Shown here: positions 47,538 through 57,091 of the stretch, one piece after another | Layout: each line of letters begins with the position of its first letter | How positions within the stretch are numbered: the stretch's first letter is position 1 | Assembly: GCF_001832905.1 (NCBI RefSeq) | Contig: NZ_MKIR01000024.1 | Span: 248,001 to 312,000 of the forward strand | Origin: Floricoccus tropicus | GTDB lineage: Bacteria > Bacillota > Bacilli > Lactobacillales > Streptococcaceae | Length of the DNA stretch: 64,000 nucleotides | Reading direction: 5' to 3' | Notes under the pieces: generated by a model | Databases searched by the model: none | What the model was told of the DNA's origin: nothing | What the model saw: the letters and a program-made list of their open reading frames with translations, nothing else | Position numbers and translations under genes: made by a program

Positions 47538-48839
47538 ATGGGATTATTTGATAGATTATTTGGTAAGAAAAAGAAAGAAGAAAGTCAGGAAGAGCTTCAA
47601 GCACAACTTCAAGCTGAAGAAATTGCAAAGGAAATTAGTGAGACAGAAAAATCTGGAGAAGCAGTTCAAGTAATTGAAAATGTGGAAGAACCTAGAGATG
47701 CTGAACCTGAGATAAAGGTTCAGCAATCTGAGGGAGACATTCCTACAGTTAGAGTAGAAGATATTGTTGAAAAAAGTGATATCGAGGAAGAAGCGACACC
47801 ACAAGAAACTGAAAAGTTGGATGTTTCTCAACCTGTAGAAGAAGTTGTTGAAGAAGAACCTGTAACTGAAGAACCTGTTGTTGCTGAAGAAGTAGTACCG
47901 CTAAAAAACGAAAAAGAAGTTGAAGAAAAGTACGAAAAATCACTCAAGAAAACAAGTCGTTCGTTTGGAGATCGTCTGAATGCTTTGATGGCCAACTTTC
48001 GTGGTGTTGATGAAGAATTCTTTGAAGATGTTGAAGAAGCACTTATTCTTAGCGATGTAGGTTATGAATTATCTCTTGAAATTGCAGAAGAATTGCGTGA
48101 AGAGGTACGACTCAAGAATCCAAGAAAACGTCAAGATGTAAAGAATGTAATTATTGAAAAATTAGCTGATACTCTTGATGACAATGGACTAAACCATACT
48201 CTTAATTTACAAGATGATGGACTTTCAGTATTTATCTTTGTTGGGGTAAATGGTGTTGGTAAAACAACAACAATTGGTAAACTAGCAAATCGTTACCGTC
48301 TAGAAGGTAAAAAAGTACTTCTTGCTGCGGCAGATACTTTTAGAGCAGGAGCCACAGATCAATTAGTTGAATGGGGACGCCGTAGCCAAGTTCCAGTAGT
48401 AGTTGGTCGAGAAGGCGGAGATCCTGCAAGTGTTGTTTTTGATGCTGTTAAAAAAGCAAAGGATGAGGATTACGATGTTCTTTTAATTGATACTGCAGGA
48501 AGACTTCAAAATAAAGACCACTTGATGAAGGAACTTGAAAAAATTATTCGTATCATCAAACGTGAACTACCTGATGCACCGCATGAGACTTTATTAGCAG
48601 TAGATGCTACAACAGGTCAGAATGCAACTCAACAAGCTAAACAATTTTCAGAAGTTGCTCCTTTAACTGGTATTATTTTAACTAAGTTAGACGGAAGTGC
48701 TAAAGGTGGTATTGTATTTGCCATTGAAAACACTTTGAAGATCCCAGTTAAACTTGTTGGTCTTGGAGAAGGATTGGATGATTTAGAAGACTTTTCACCA
48801 GAAAATTTTGTTGTTGGAGTATTTTCTTCATTAATATAA
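47538..48839 (+). CDS. ftsY: Signal recognition particle receptor FtsY
   Basis: FtsY (433 aa) is the SRP receptor GTPase that delivers ribosome-nascent chains to SecYEG. The first ~130 residues form the acidic, Glu/Val-rich A domain. The NG domain has G1 GVNGVGKTTTIGKLA, LIDTAGRLQNK and TKLDGSAKGG. CGGAG lies before the ATG. It closes the walR-to-ftsY block. Confidence 0.97.
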   Translation: MGLFDRLFGKKKKEESQEELQAQLQAEEIAKEISETEKSGEAVQVIENVEEPRDAEPEIKVQQSEGDIPTVRVEDIVEKSDIEEEATPQETEKLDVSQPVEEVVEEEPVTEEPVVAEEVVPLKNEKEVEEKYEKSLKKTSRSFGDRLNALMANFRGVDEEFFEDVEEALILSDVGYELSLEIAEELREEVRLKNPRKRQDVKNVIIEKLADTLDDNGLNHTLNLQDDGLSVFIFVGVNGVGKTTTIGKLANRYRLEGKKVLLAAADTFRAGATDQLVEWGRRSQVPVVVGREGGDPASVVFDAVKKAKDEDYDVLLIDTAGRLQNKDHLMKELEKIIRIIKRELPDAPHETLLAVDATTGQNATQQAKQFSEVAPLTGIILTKLDGSAKGGIVFAIENTLKIPVKLVGLGEGLDDLEDFSPENFVVGVFSSLI

Positions 48840-48858
48840 AAACTTATAATATTACAAA

Positions 48859-48897
48859 CAATCCTAAGCTCTTAAGCTAGTTCAGGATTGTTTTTTT
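48859..48897 (+). terminator. ftsY terminator
   Basis: CAATCCT (48859-48865) pairs with AGGATTG (48884-48890), with an inner AGCT/AGCT pairing, followed by seven T residues. Confidence 0.8.
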
Positions 48898-48934
48898 AAT
48901 CCATGTTATTTAATTAAATTATTATAATAAATAT

Positions 48935-48963
48935 TTTATATTCATGATTATAAAGGCTATAAT
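48935..48963 (+). promoter_or_regulatory. ohyA promoter
   Basis: TTTATA (48935-48940), a 17-bp spacer and a perfect TATAAT (48958-48963) precede ohyA; GGGAGG at 48985-48990 is its ribosome binding site. Confidence 0.55.
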
Positions 48964-48997
48964 GAACCTATATCTTACATATACGGGAGGAAAAATA

Positions 48998-50770
48998 ATG
49001 TACAGATCAAATGGAAATTATGAAGCTTTCGCAAGACCTAAAAAACCTGAAAATGTTGATAATAAATCAGCATATCTTATTGGTTCAGGTCTAGCTTCAC
49101 TTGCAGCCGCGGCATTTATGGTACGTGATGGGCAAATGAAGGGAGAAAACATCCATATTCTAGAAGAACTTCCGCTTGCAGGGGGAAGTTTAGATGGTAT
49201 ATATAATCCAGATAGAGGTTTCATCATCCGTGGTGGTCGTGAAATGGAAAATCACTTCGAATGTCTCTGGGATTTATTCCGTTCAGTTCCATCATTAGAA
49301 GTTGAAGATGCATCTGTTCTTGATGAATTTTATTGGCTAAACAAGGAAGACCCTAATTATTCAAAATGTCGTGTAATTGAAAATCGTGGTCAAAGAATAC
49401 CTACTGATGGTAAGTTTACTCTTAGTGATAAATCTGCTGAGGAGATGGCAAAACTATTTTTTACAAAAGAAGAAGATTTAAATGATAAGAGGATTACTGA
49501 TGTATTTTCAGAAGAATTTTTTGAATCAAATTTCTGGATTTATTGGAGCACAATGTTTGCCTTTGAAGAATGGCATTCAGCAATGGAAATGCGTCGTTAC
49601 ATTATGCGTTTTATTCATCACATTGATGGGCTCCCAGATTTATCTGCGCTTAAATTTACTAAATATAATCAATACGAATCACTAGTTTTACCTCTTGTAT
49701 CATACTTGAAATCACATAATGTTCACTTCCAATATGATACTGCTGTTAAAAATATCTTAGTTGAGCATATTAATGATGAAGTTATCGCTTCAACACTGGT
49801 AGTTCAACAAGAAGGTAAAGAAAAAAATATTGATTTAACTTCTGACGATTTAGTATTTGTCACAAATGGTAGTATTACAGAAAGTACGACTTATGGCGAC
49901 AATGATACACCTGCTCCCGTAACTCATGATTCAGGAGCTAGCTGGTCGTTATGGGAACATTTAGCTGCTCAAGATAGTAAATTTGGTAAACCAGCTAAAT
50001 TCTTTAAAAACATACCTGACGAAAGCTGGCATGTTTCAGCTACTGCAACAACTTTAGATGATAAGGTTGCTCCATATATCGAAAAAATCAGTAAACGTGA
50101 TCCTTATGCCGGTAAAGTAGTTACAGGAGGAATAGTTACTGCTAAAGATTCAGGATGGATGCTTAGTTATACTTTAAATCGTCAACCACATTTTAAGAAA
50201 CAACCTCATGATCAACTTGTAGTTTGGATTTATGGATTGCTTTCAGATGAACCAGGGGACTTCATCAAGAAGAAAATCACTGAATGTTCAGGAAATGAGA
50301 TTGCGCAAGAATGGCTGTATCATATGGGTGTTCCCGTTGAAGAAATTCCTAATCTTGCTAAAAATTCAATTAATACAGTACCTGTATATATGCCTTACAT
50401 AACTTCTTACTTTATGCCACGTGCAGAAGGGGATCGTCCACAAGTTGTTCCTGAAGGTTCTAAAAACTTAGCCTTTATTGGAAATTTTGCTGAAACTGAA
50501 AGAGATACGGTATTTACAACTGAATACTCTGTACGTACTGCTATGGAAGCTGTTTATACACTTTTAAATGTTGACCGTGGTGTACCAGAAGTCTTTGCGT
50601 CTGCATTTGATATTCGCACATTGTTGAAATCAACATATCGCTTGATGGATGGTCAAAAACTAGAAGATATTAAAGTACCTTTCCCAGCTAAAATATTTGA
50701 AAAACAATTGTGGAAAAAGGTTGAAGGAACTTATTTAGAAGAGCTACTGAGAGACAGTGGTTTAGTGTAA
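48998..50770 (+). CDS. ohyA: Oleate hydratase (MCRA family)
   Basis: This 590-aa FAD-binding fatty acid hydratase converts oleic acid to 10-hydroxystearic acid, which helps Gram-positive bacteria detoxify host or dietary unsaturated fatty acids. The dinucleotide-binding [10 protein letters not shown] is near residues 28-37, and the conserved [15 protein letters not shown] carries the catalytic glutamate. The frame is open to 48944, but GGGAGG selects ATG 48998 ([15 protein letters not shown]). It is a single-gene unit with its own promoter and terminator. Confidence 0.95.
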   Translation: MYRSNGNYEAFARPKKPENVDNKSAYLIGSGLASLAAAAFMVRDGQMKGENIHILEELPLAGGSLDGIYNPDRGFIIRGGREMENHFECLWDLFRSVPSLEVEDASVLDEFYWLNKEDPNYSKCRVIENRGQRIPTDGKFTLSDKSAEEMAKLFFTKEEDLNDKRITDVFSEEFFESNFWIYWSTMFAFEEWHSAMEMRRYIMRFIHHIDGLPDLSALKFTKYNQYESLVLPLVSYLKSHNVHFQYDTAVKNILVEHINDEVIASTLVVQQEGKEKNIDLTSDDLVFVTNGSITESTTYGDNDTPAPVTHDSGASWSLWEHLAAQDSKFGKPAKFFKNIPDESWHVSATATTLDDKVAPYIEKISKRDPYAGKVVTGGIVTAKDSGWMLSYTLNRQPHFKKQPHDQLVVWIYGLLSDEPGDFIKKKITECSGNEIAQEWLYHMGVPVEEIPNLAKNSINTVPVYMPYITSYFMPRAEGDRPQVVPEGSKNLAFIGNFAETERDTVFTTEYSVRTAMEAVYTLLNVDRGVPEVFASAFDIRTLLKSTYRLMDGQKLEDIKVPFPAKIFEKQLWKKVEGTYLEELLRDSGLV

Positions 50771-50774
50771 GATT

Positions 50775-50799
50775 AAAGAGCATATATTGCTCTTTTTTT
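50775..50799 (+). terminator. ohyA terminator
   Basis: AAAGAGCA pairs with TGCTCTTT over TATAT, followed by T residues. Confidence 0.85.
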
Positions 50800-50901
50800 A
50801 AAAAATGGTTCTCAGGTCTTATAGATAGGCAAAAGATATTTCTGTATAATTAATAATGAATCAATTTTAAAAACTTAGCTTTTATTAGGTTAGACAATTT
50901 A

Positions 50902-50931
50902 TTTGACCTTAACTGACCAATATTGTAAAAT
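50902..50931 (+). promoter_or_regulatory. clpP promoter overlapped by a CtsR operator
   Basis: TTGACC (50903-50908), a 17-bp spacer and TAAAAT (50926-50931) form the promoter. TTTGACC-TTA-ACTGACC (50902-50918) is an inverted-orientation CtsR box (two heptads, 3-nt spacer) covering the -35. The second heptad departs slightly from AGTCAAA. Confidence 0.7.
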
Positions 50932-51006
50932 TAAATAGTAGCCTTAAATCGATAAGGTAATCAAAGTTAACTTTTTAGAATAAACAAGTATTTTAAAGGA
51001 GATAAA

Positions 51007-51603
51007 ATGAATTTAGTTCCAACAGTCATTGAACAATCAAGCCGCGGAGAACGCGCATATGACATCTATTCTCGTCTTTTAAAAGACCGCATTATTATGC
51101 TTACTGGAGAAGTCGAAGATAATATGGCAAACACAGTAATTGCCCAATTACTTTTCTTAGATGCTCAAGATAGTACTAAAGATATCTATCTTTATGTAAA
51201 CACACCTGGTGGATCTGTAAGTGCAGGTCTTGCAATCGTTGATACAATGAACTTCATCAAGTCTGATGTCCAAACAATTGTTATGGGTATGGCAGCAAGT
51301 ATGGGTACAATCATTGCTTCAAGTGGTACTAAGGGCAAACGTTTCATGTTGCCACATGCTGAATATATGATTCACCAACCGATGGGTGGTACTGGTGGTG
51401 GTACTCAACAAACTGATATGGCTATCGCTGCTGAGCATTTGCTTAAAACACGTAATACTTTAGAAAAGATTCTTGCTGAAAATTCTGGTCAAACTCTCAA
51501 GAAGATTAATAAGGATGCTGAACGTGATAACTGGATGAGTGCTCAAGAAACTCTTGAATATGGCTTCATTGATGAAATCATGGAAAACAATAAATTGAAA
51601 TAA
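51007..51603 (+). CDS. clpP: ATP-dependent Clp protease proteolytic subunit ClpP
   Basis: ClpP (198 aa) forms the 14-mer peptidase chamber used with ClpC and ClpX. The catalytic triad is Ser98 (GMAASMG), His123 (MIHQP) and Asp174 (KDAERDNW). The sequence includes the Streptococcaceae-type GGTGGGTQQ loop with two residues more than the staphylococcal protein. AAGGAG precedes the ATG. A CtsR box covers the promoter, placing it in the same regulon as ctsR-clpC at the window end. Confidence 0.98.
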   Translation: MNLVPTVIEQSSRGERAYDIYSRLLKDRIIMLTGEVEDNMANTVIAQLLFLDAQDSTKDIYLYVNTPGGSVSAGLAIVDTMNFIKSDVQTIVMGMAASMGTIIASSGTKGKRFMLPHAEYMIHQPMGGTGGGTQQTDMAIAAEHLLKTRNTLEKILAENSGQTLKKINKDAERDNWMSAQETLEYGFIDEIMENNKLK

Positions 51604-51643
51604 AACTTAGATCTTATTTGATCCCCAAGACCAAATGAGATGG

Positions 51644-51677
51644 AAAAGGTGTGATTCCCTGGGGAATTGCACCTTTT
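51644..51677 (+). terminator. clpP terminator
   Basis: AAAAGGTG..GATTCCC pairs with GGGGAATT..CACCTTTT, followed by a T-rich stretch. Confidence 0.8.
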
Positions 51678-51843
51678 TGCACTTTTTAGGACCAAAAATT
51701 TAAAAATAAAATATAGTTTAGAAAGCTTCATTCAAGGAGATTTCCAACTCTAAACTGTCAATAGGCCTGAATTTCTGAAGAAGAAAATGCAGATAAATTA
51801 ATGAAATCTTAAAATAGATACCTACTGAAAAGGAGAGATAGAT

Positions 51844-54513
51844 ATGAAGAAATGGTATAGTGAAAACTTAGATAAAGTCGTTAGTCAACTGGACACAAAT
51901 GTAGAAGTAGGACTAACAGAAAATCAAGTAAAAGACAGACAAGAAAAATATGGTAAAAATGTTTTCGAAGTAGAGCAGAAGACAAGTTTATTAAAAAGAA
52001 TTTTACATCAATTAAGTGATGTATCCACAATTGTTTTGCTAGTGGCGACAGCCTTATCATTTTTACTAGCAATTAAGGAAAATGAAGGATTTATTGAGCC
52101 GATAGTTATTCTAGCAGTCGTTGTGTTAAATGTTGTTCTTGCAATTACGCAAGAAGGAAAGGCAGAGAAAGCATTAGATGCCTTAGCTGATATGAATGCA
52201 CCAAGTTGTTTGGTCTTGCGAGACGGTATGCGCATAAGTATTGAAGCAACCGAATTGGTTCCAGGAGATATTATTATTTTAGAAACTGGTAGTGTTGTTC
52301 CAAGTGATGCTAGACTTCTAGAAGCAACAAGTCTTTCCTGTGATGAAGCTGCTTTGACAGGCGAAAGCGAGCCCGTTGAAAAAGATGCAAGTTTAATTAT
52401 TGATGGCACGGTAGCCGTTGGTGATCAAAAAAATATGGTGTTTTCAAGCACAGTAGTGACAGCAGGTCATGGTAAGGCGGTTGTTACTGATACTGGAATG
52501 AATACTCAGATGGGACAAATTGCCGGTCATTTAAATAATAGTGAGAATTTAAAAACTCCCCTTCAATTAAGATTAGATTCTTTAGGTAGAGTTATATCAT
52601 GGATTGCTATCGGTTCAGCTTTCTTCTTGTTAGCTATAGGTCTGCGTGGCGGTTCTAGTTTTGATGAAATGATTATGGTTGCTATTTCCCTTGCTGTTGC
52701 TGCAGTTCCTGAAACACTTTCGTTGATTGTAACTCTGTCATTAACAAACGGAGTTCAAAAAATGGTTAGTAAGAATGCACTAATTCGTAAACTACCGGCA
52801 GTTGAGACACTAGGAAATACATCTGTTATTTGTTCAGATAAAACAGGTACTCTTACTCAAAATAAAATGACAATTCAAGAACTTTGGTTTAATAAGAATC
52901 AATCTGTTCTCACAAAGTCAGAATTTAATGCTGAGGAAGAACAAATGTTAAAACAACTAGCTTTAGCTAGTAATGCAAGTATTGAAACAAAAGAAGATGG
53001 TCAAATACAGTATATTGGCGATGCCACAGAACTTGCAATTATCAGTTTATTGAATGACAAGGGATTTGATAAAAAAGACCTTGAAAGCCAATATGAAAAA
53101 GTAGCTGAAATTCCTTTTTCGTCCCAAAGAAAAAGAATGACTGTGGTATTTAACGAAGATGATGGCTATCTAGTAATTACCAAGGGAGCACTTGACCGTA
53201 TACCTATTGCGCGTGATGAAAAACAATGGGAAAAGATTTCCGAAGTTCATGACTCATATGCAGATAAGGCGCTTCGTGTCATTGCACTTGCAGTGAAAAA
53301 GGTTAAAGAGATTCCAGAGATGGATAATCTTGAAGCATTGGAAACTAATATGGAGTTTGTTGGTTTAATTGGTCTAATTGATCCACCACGCCCAGAAGTT
53401 AAAGAAGCGATTGCTAAGGCAAAAAAAGCTGGAATCACAACGGTAATGATTACGGGAGACCACGCAGCCACAGCAGCAGCTATTGCAAAAGAGATTGGTA
53501 TTTTAACTGAAGGCAAGAAAGTTTTAACAGGTTCAGCCTTAGCAGAAATGTCAGATGTCGAGTTAAATGATACTGTTAGAAATTACGCAGTATATGCAAG
53601 GGTTTCACCAGAGGATAAAATTCGGATTGTTGAGGCTTGGCAGGCTCAAGGCGAGGTTGTAGCTATGACAGGTGATGGAGTAAATGATGCTCCGGCTCTG
53701 AAAGCTGCTGATGTTGGTATAGCCATGGGGCAAACTGGTACGGAGGTAGCAAAAAATGCCTCAGATATGATTTTAACTGATGATAATTTCTCAACAATTG
53801 TTGAAGCAGTTGAGGTTGGACGTAATGTATACGAGAATATAAAAAAGACAATCCTCTTCCTTCTAGTATGTAACTTAAGTGAGATATTTATTATGCTCTT
53901 TGCTCAAATTGCAGGTTGGGGAATCGTTTTAACACCAGTAATGCTTCTACTTATTAACTTGTTAGGTGACGGTATTCCAGGTCTGCAACTTGCTAATGAG
54001 CAATCTGATGAAGATATAATGGCTAAGAAACCTATTAAACGTGATGCAAGTATCTTTACACCAAGTATGCTCAATATGATCCTAAGACAGACTTTAGTAT
54101 GTGCGATTGTATCATTGATTGCCTTTTATATTGGAGATAGGATGACTGTCGGAGGTTTTGGTCCAGATTTAGTTTTAGGTGAAACTATGGCATTCTTGAC
54201 TGTCGGATGGACATCGATTTTACATATCTTTAATGTGCGCAGTAAAGGTTCCATAAAAAATACATCTATTTCAGCTAATAAACCTTTAGTTTATAGTGCT
54301 TTTACGATGATAGTAGTATTTGCACTATTAGTTTTAACACCTATTAGAGAAATATTTGGAATGACTAGTATTGCACCAATTCATTGGTTAATAATTGCGG
54401 TCCTTTCAATTATTCCAACTATAATTTGTGAGTTTGCGAAAATTTATGATAACAATCCAAATGCTATTCACAGAAAGACTTATAATTACATTAAGAAAAT
54501 TAAAAATAACTAA
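51844..54513 (+). CDS. Cation-transporting P-type ATPase (Ca2+ type, IIA)
   Basis: This 889-aa P2A-type ATPase couples ATP hydrolysis to cation export, probably calcium. It has the N-terminal cation-ATPase domain, the TGE motif in ALTGESEPVEKD, phosphorylation site SDKTGTLTQNKM (Asp near residue 332), the nucleotide-binding KGALD, TGDG(V)NDAP hinge motif and about ten membrane helices. In M4 the usual PEGL reads PETL (AAVPETLSLIVT), keeping the ion-binding Glu, and M6 has NLLGDG. The ion is inferred from subfamily. AAGGAGAG lies before the ATG. Confidence 0.92.
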   Translation: MKKWYSENLDKVVSQLDTNVEVGLTENQVKDRQEKYGKNVFEVEQKTSLLKRILHQLSDVSTIVLLVATALSFLLAIKENEGFIEPIVILAVVVLNVVLAITQEGKAEKALDALADMNAPSCLVLRDGMRISIEATELVPGDIIILETGSVVPSDARLLEATSLSCDEAALTGESEPVEKDASLIIDGTVAVGDQKNMVFSSTVVTAGHGKAVVTDTGMNTQMGQIAGHLNNSENLKTPLQLRLDSLGRVISWIAIGSAFFLLAIGLRGGSSFDEMIMVAISLAVAAVPETLSLIVTLSLTNGVQKMVSKNALIRKLPAVETLGNTSVICSDKTGTLTQNKMTIQELWFNKNQSVLTKSEFNAEEEQMLKQLALASNASIETKEDGQIQYIGDATELAIISLLNDKGFDKKDLESQYEKVAEIPFSSQRKRMTVVFNEDDGYLVITKGALDRIPIARDEKQWEKISEVHDSYADKALRVIALAVKKVKEIPEMDNLEALETNMEFVGLIGLIDPPRPEVKEAIAKAKKAGITTVMITGDHAATAAAIAKEIGILTEGKKVLTGSALAEMSDVELNDTVRNYAVYARVSPEDKIRIVEAWQAQGEVVAMTGDGVNDAPALKAADVGIAMGQTGTEVAKNASDMILTDDNFSTIVEAVEVGRNVYENIKKTILFLLVCNLSEIFIMLFAQIAGWGIVLTPVMLLLINLLGDGIPGLQLANEQSDEDIMAKKPIKRDASIFTPSMLNMILRQTLVCAIVSLIAFYIGDRMTVGGFGPDLVLGETMAFLTVGWTSILHIFNVRSKGSIKNTSISANKPLVYSAFTMIVVFALLVLTPIREIFGMTSIAPIHWLIIAVLSIIPTIICEFAKIYDNNPNAIHRKTYNYIKKIKNN

Positions 54514-54541
54514 AAAAGTAGTCCGAAATGGACTACTTTTA
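54514..54541 (+). terminator. P-type ATPase terminator
   Basis: AAAAGTAGTCC pairs perfectly with GGACTACTTTT over GAAAT, directly after the stop codon. Confidence 0.85.
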
Positions 54542-54607
54542 ATTATTTTAATCTTACAAACTTATGGAACTGAATAATTTATTTTGCAATTTTTTATAGC
54601 AAAGTAC

Positions 54608-54635
54608 TTGCAATGGAGCAAATTTATGATAAAAT
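54608..54635 (+). promoter_or_regulatory. rpmB promoter
   Basis: TTGCAA (54608-54613), a 16-bp spacer and an extended -10 TGATAAAAT (54627-54635). Confidence 0.6.
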
Positions 54636-54686
54636 AGGCTAGTATGTTATCTATGATTAACGAAAAAATAAATAGGAGATATAAAG

Positions 54687-54875
54687 ATGGCTAAAGTATG
54701 TTACTTTACAGGTCGTAAGACTGTATCAGGAAACAACCGTTCACACGCTATGAATAAAACTAAACGTCAAGTAAAACCTAACTTACAAAAAGTTACAGTT
54801 CTTATTGATGGAAAACCTAAAAAAGTTTGGGCTTCAGCTCGTGCACTTAAATCAGGTAAAGTTGAACGTATCTAA
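54687..54875 (+). CDS. rpmB: 50S ribosomal protein L28
   Basis: L28 (62 aa, full length) is a basic ribosomal protein. The start [22 protein letters not shown] and the Arg/Lys-rich remainder are typical. It is a monocistronic unit with its own promoter and terminator, upstream of asp23-fakA as in most Firmicutes. Confidence 0.97.
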   Translation: MAKVCYFTGRKTVSGNNRSHAMNKTKRQVKPNLQKVTVLIDGKPKKVWASARALKSGKVERI

Positions 54876-54897
54876 TTATTATTGATTAATCAATAGA

Positions 54898-54935
54898 ATA
54901 AAAAGTCCGTCGTGTTTAGTCACGGCTTTTTTATT
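54898..54935 (+). terminator. rpmB terminator
   Basis: An imperfect stem AAAAAGTCCGT..GTG with CACGGCTTTTTT over TTTAGT, followed by T residues. Confidence 0.7.
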
Positions 54936-54946
54936 TTTCGAAATTA

Positions 54947-54955
54947 TGGTACACT
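54947..54955 (+). promoter_or_regulatory. asp23-fakA promoter (extended -10)
   Basis: TGGTACACT is an extended -10 about 33 nt before the asp23 ATG; the -35 is indistinct. Confidence 0.4.
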
Positions 54956-54987
54956 TATTACGATTAAATTCTAAGGAGCAGAAAAAA

Positions 54988-55350
54988 ATGGCTGTTACTA
55001 TTAATACAAAAAACGGTTATGTTGAAATTGATAATGATGTAATTTCAACGGTCGTAGGTGCAAGTACAACTGAGATTTTCGGTGTAGTTGGTATGACAAG
55101 CCAACGAGCTGTTAAAGATAGCTTCAAAGTCATTTTACGTCAAGAAAATTACTCAAAAGGTGTAGTCGTTTCGAATGATGAAACTGGAGTTATTGTTGAT
55201 GTATATGTTGTTGTAAGCTATGGAGTTAAGATAAATGAAGTTGCAAAAAACATTCAAGAACGAGTTAAATTTAATTTAGAAAATCAACTAGGTATAGTTG
55301 CAAGTACAGTAAATGTTTTTGTGCAGGATGTGAAGGTGGTATCTGAGTAA
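54988..55350 (+). CDS. Asp23/Gls24-family envelope stress protein (YloU-like)
   Basis: This 120-aa DUF322 protein, the Bacillus YloU orthologue, has the pattern GYVEIDNDVISTVVGASTTE followed by GVVGMTSQ and GVIVDVYVVVSYG. Its partner downstream is fakA, the usual arrangement. Family members associate with the envelope; this short conserved paralog may regulate fatty acid kinase. The start at 54946 has no ribosome binding site, while AAGGAG at 54973-54978 selects ATG 54988. Confidence 0.93.
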   Translation: MAVTINTKNGYVEIDNDVISTVVGASTTEIFGVVGMTSQRAVKDSFKVILRQENYSKGVVVSNDETGVIVDVYVVVSYGVKINEVAKNIQERVKFNLENQLGIVASTVNVFVQDVKVVSE

Positions 55351-55351
55351 A

Positions 55352-57022
55352 ATGTCAAATATAAATGCAAGCTTATTTCAAGAAATGATTCAAGCGGCCA
55401 GTAGTCGCTTAAATAGTCAAGCAGAATATGTAAATTCTCTAAATGTTTTCCCAGTTCCTGATGGAGACACTGGTACAAATATGGGAATGACAATTACAAA
55501 TGGTGCCAAAGAAGTTGCTGACAGACCTGCTTCAACAGTAGGTGATGTAGCTCAAATCCTTTCAAAAGGTTTACTAATGGGTGCCCGTGGTAATAGCGGA
55601 GTTATTTTAAGTCAATTATTCCGTGGATTTGGACAAAAAGTTGTTGGTCTTGATGAATTAGATGGTCATGATTTAGCTGCTGCCCTTCAAAATGGTGTTG
55701 AGGTTGCCTATAAAGCTGTTATGAAACCAGTTGAAGGAACAATCTTAACAGTTGCCCGTGGTGCTGCAACTTATGCACTTAAAAAAGCAAATGAAACCGA
55801 TGATGCAATTGAAGTATTACGTGCAACTCTTGAGGGTGCAAAAATTGCTCTTGCAAAGACACCAGATATGCTTCCAGTTCTTAAAGAAGTTGGTGTTGTT
55901 GATTCAGGTGGCCAAGGACTTACTTATATTTATGAAGGCTTTTTAGCTGCCGCAACTGGTGAATACATTGAAAGTGAAGACTTTACTGCAACTCCAGCTG
56001 TTATGGATGAAATGGTAAATGCTGAGCATCATAAGGCAGTGGCGGGTCATGTAGCAACAGAAGATATCAAATATGGATATTGTACTGAAATCATGGTTGC
56101 ATTAGGCAAAGGACCAACTGCTAAGAAGGAATTTGACTATGATGAATTCCGTTCATACTTAAATGAAATTGGTGATTCATTACTAGTAGTAAACGATGAT
56201 GAAATTGTTAAAGTTCATGTTCATACTGAAGATCCAGGACTTGTAATGCAAGAAGGTCTACAATATGGTAGCTTAGTAAAAGTAAAAGTTGATAATATGC
56301 GTAATCAACATGATGCTGTTCTTGAAAAAGAAGCAAGTGCTGAGGAAGCTAAAAAACAACCAGCGAAAGAATTCGGTGTAATTGCTATTGCTGCAGGTGA
56401 TGGTCTAGCTACTATCTTTAAAGATTTAGGTGTTGACTATGTTATATCTGGTGGTCAAACAATGAACCCATCAACTGAAGATATTGTTAAGGCAATTGAA
56501 GAAGTTAATGCTAAAAATTTCATCATTTTACCAAATAATAAAAATATTTTCATGGCAGCTGAGACAGCGGCAGATGTGGTTGAAGTACCAACAGTAGTTA
56601 TTGAAACTAAGACAGTGCCTCAAGGATTTACATCAATGTTGAGTTTTGATCCAAGTAAATCATTAGAAGAAAACAAAGAACGTATGACTTCTGCGCTTAC
56701 TGATGTGGTTAGTGGGCAAGTTACTCATGCTGTTCGTGATACAACTATTGATGGACTTGAAATTCATGAAGGTGATATTCTTGGAATGGTTGATAACAAA
56801 ATCGTTGCTTCAACTCCAAGTATGTACGATTCAATCATGGCATCATTTGATAAAATGATTGATATTGAAAGCGAAATTGTTTCAATTTATGTCGGAGAAG
56901 ATGGTGATAAGGACTTTATTGAAGGACTTGCAGAAGACCTTGAAGAGGGAAATCCAGAAATTGAGGTTGAACTTCATGAAGGTGGTCAACCAGTATACCC
57001 ATACATCTTTAGCGTTGAATAA
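55352..57022 (+). CDS. fakA: Fatty acid kinase, ATP-binding subunit FakA (YloV, DAK-like)
   Basis: FakA (556 aa) phosphorylates fatty acids presented by a FakB protein, allowing uptake of exogenous fatty acids and influencing virulence regulation in relatives. The N-terminal DhaL-like domain has VFPVPDGDTGTNMG, with the Asp residues that bind Mg-ATP, and ARGNSGVILSQLFRGF. The C-terminal half is DegV/FakB-interaction-like. It begins 1 nt after the asp23 stop codon. With oleate hydratase nearby, the window has two enzymes that act on exogenous fatty acids. Confidence 0.95.
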   Translation: MSNINASLFQEMIQAASSRLNSQAEYVNSLNVFPVPDGDTGTNMGMTITNGAKEVADRPASTVGDVAQILSKGLLMGARGNSGVILSQLFRGFGQKVVGLDELDGHDLAAALQNGVEVAYKAVMKPVEGTILTVARGAATYALKKANETDDAIEVLRATLEGAKIALAKTPDMLPVLKEVGVVDSGGQGLTYIYEGFLAAATGEYIESEDFTATPAVMDEMVNAEHHKAVAGHVATEDIKYGYCTEIMVALGKGPTAKKEFDYDEFRSYLNEIGDSLLVVNDDEIVKVHVHTEDPGLVMQEGLQYGSLVKVKVDNMRNQHDAVLEKEASAEEAKKQPAKEFGVIAIAAGDGLATIFKDLGVDYVISGGQTMNPSTEDIVKAIEEVNAKNFIILPNNKNIFMAAETAADVVEVPTVVIETKTVPQGFTSMLSFDPSKSLEENKERMTSALTDVVSGQVTHAVRDTTIDGLEIHEGDILGMVDNKIVASTPSMYDSIMASFDKMIDIESEIVSIYVGEDGDKDFIEGLAEDLEEGNPEIEVELHEGGQPVYPYIFSVE

Positions 57023-57034
57023 AATTAAAATTTC

Positions 57035-57059
57035 AAAGAGACTTTTGGTCTCTTTTTTT
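57035..57059 (+). terminator. fakA terminator
   Basis: AAAGAGAC pairs with GTCTCTTT over TTTTG, followed by T residues. The right edge meets the recG promoter. Confidence 0.85.
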
Positions 57060-57085
57060 ATACAATTTTTCAATTGTGTTATACT
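57057..57085 (+). promoter_or_regulatory. recG promoter, -10 only 6 nt before the start codon
   Basis: TTTATA (57057-57062), a 17-bp spacer and extended -10 TGTTATACT (57077-57085) lie so close to the ATG at 57092 that transcription should begin at the start codon. Confidence 0.5.
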
Positions 57086-57091
57086 TAAATT

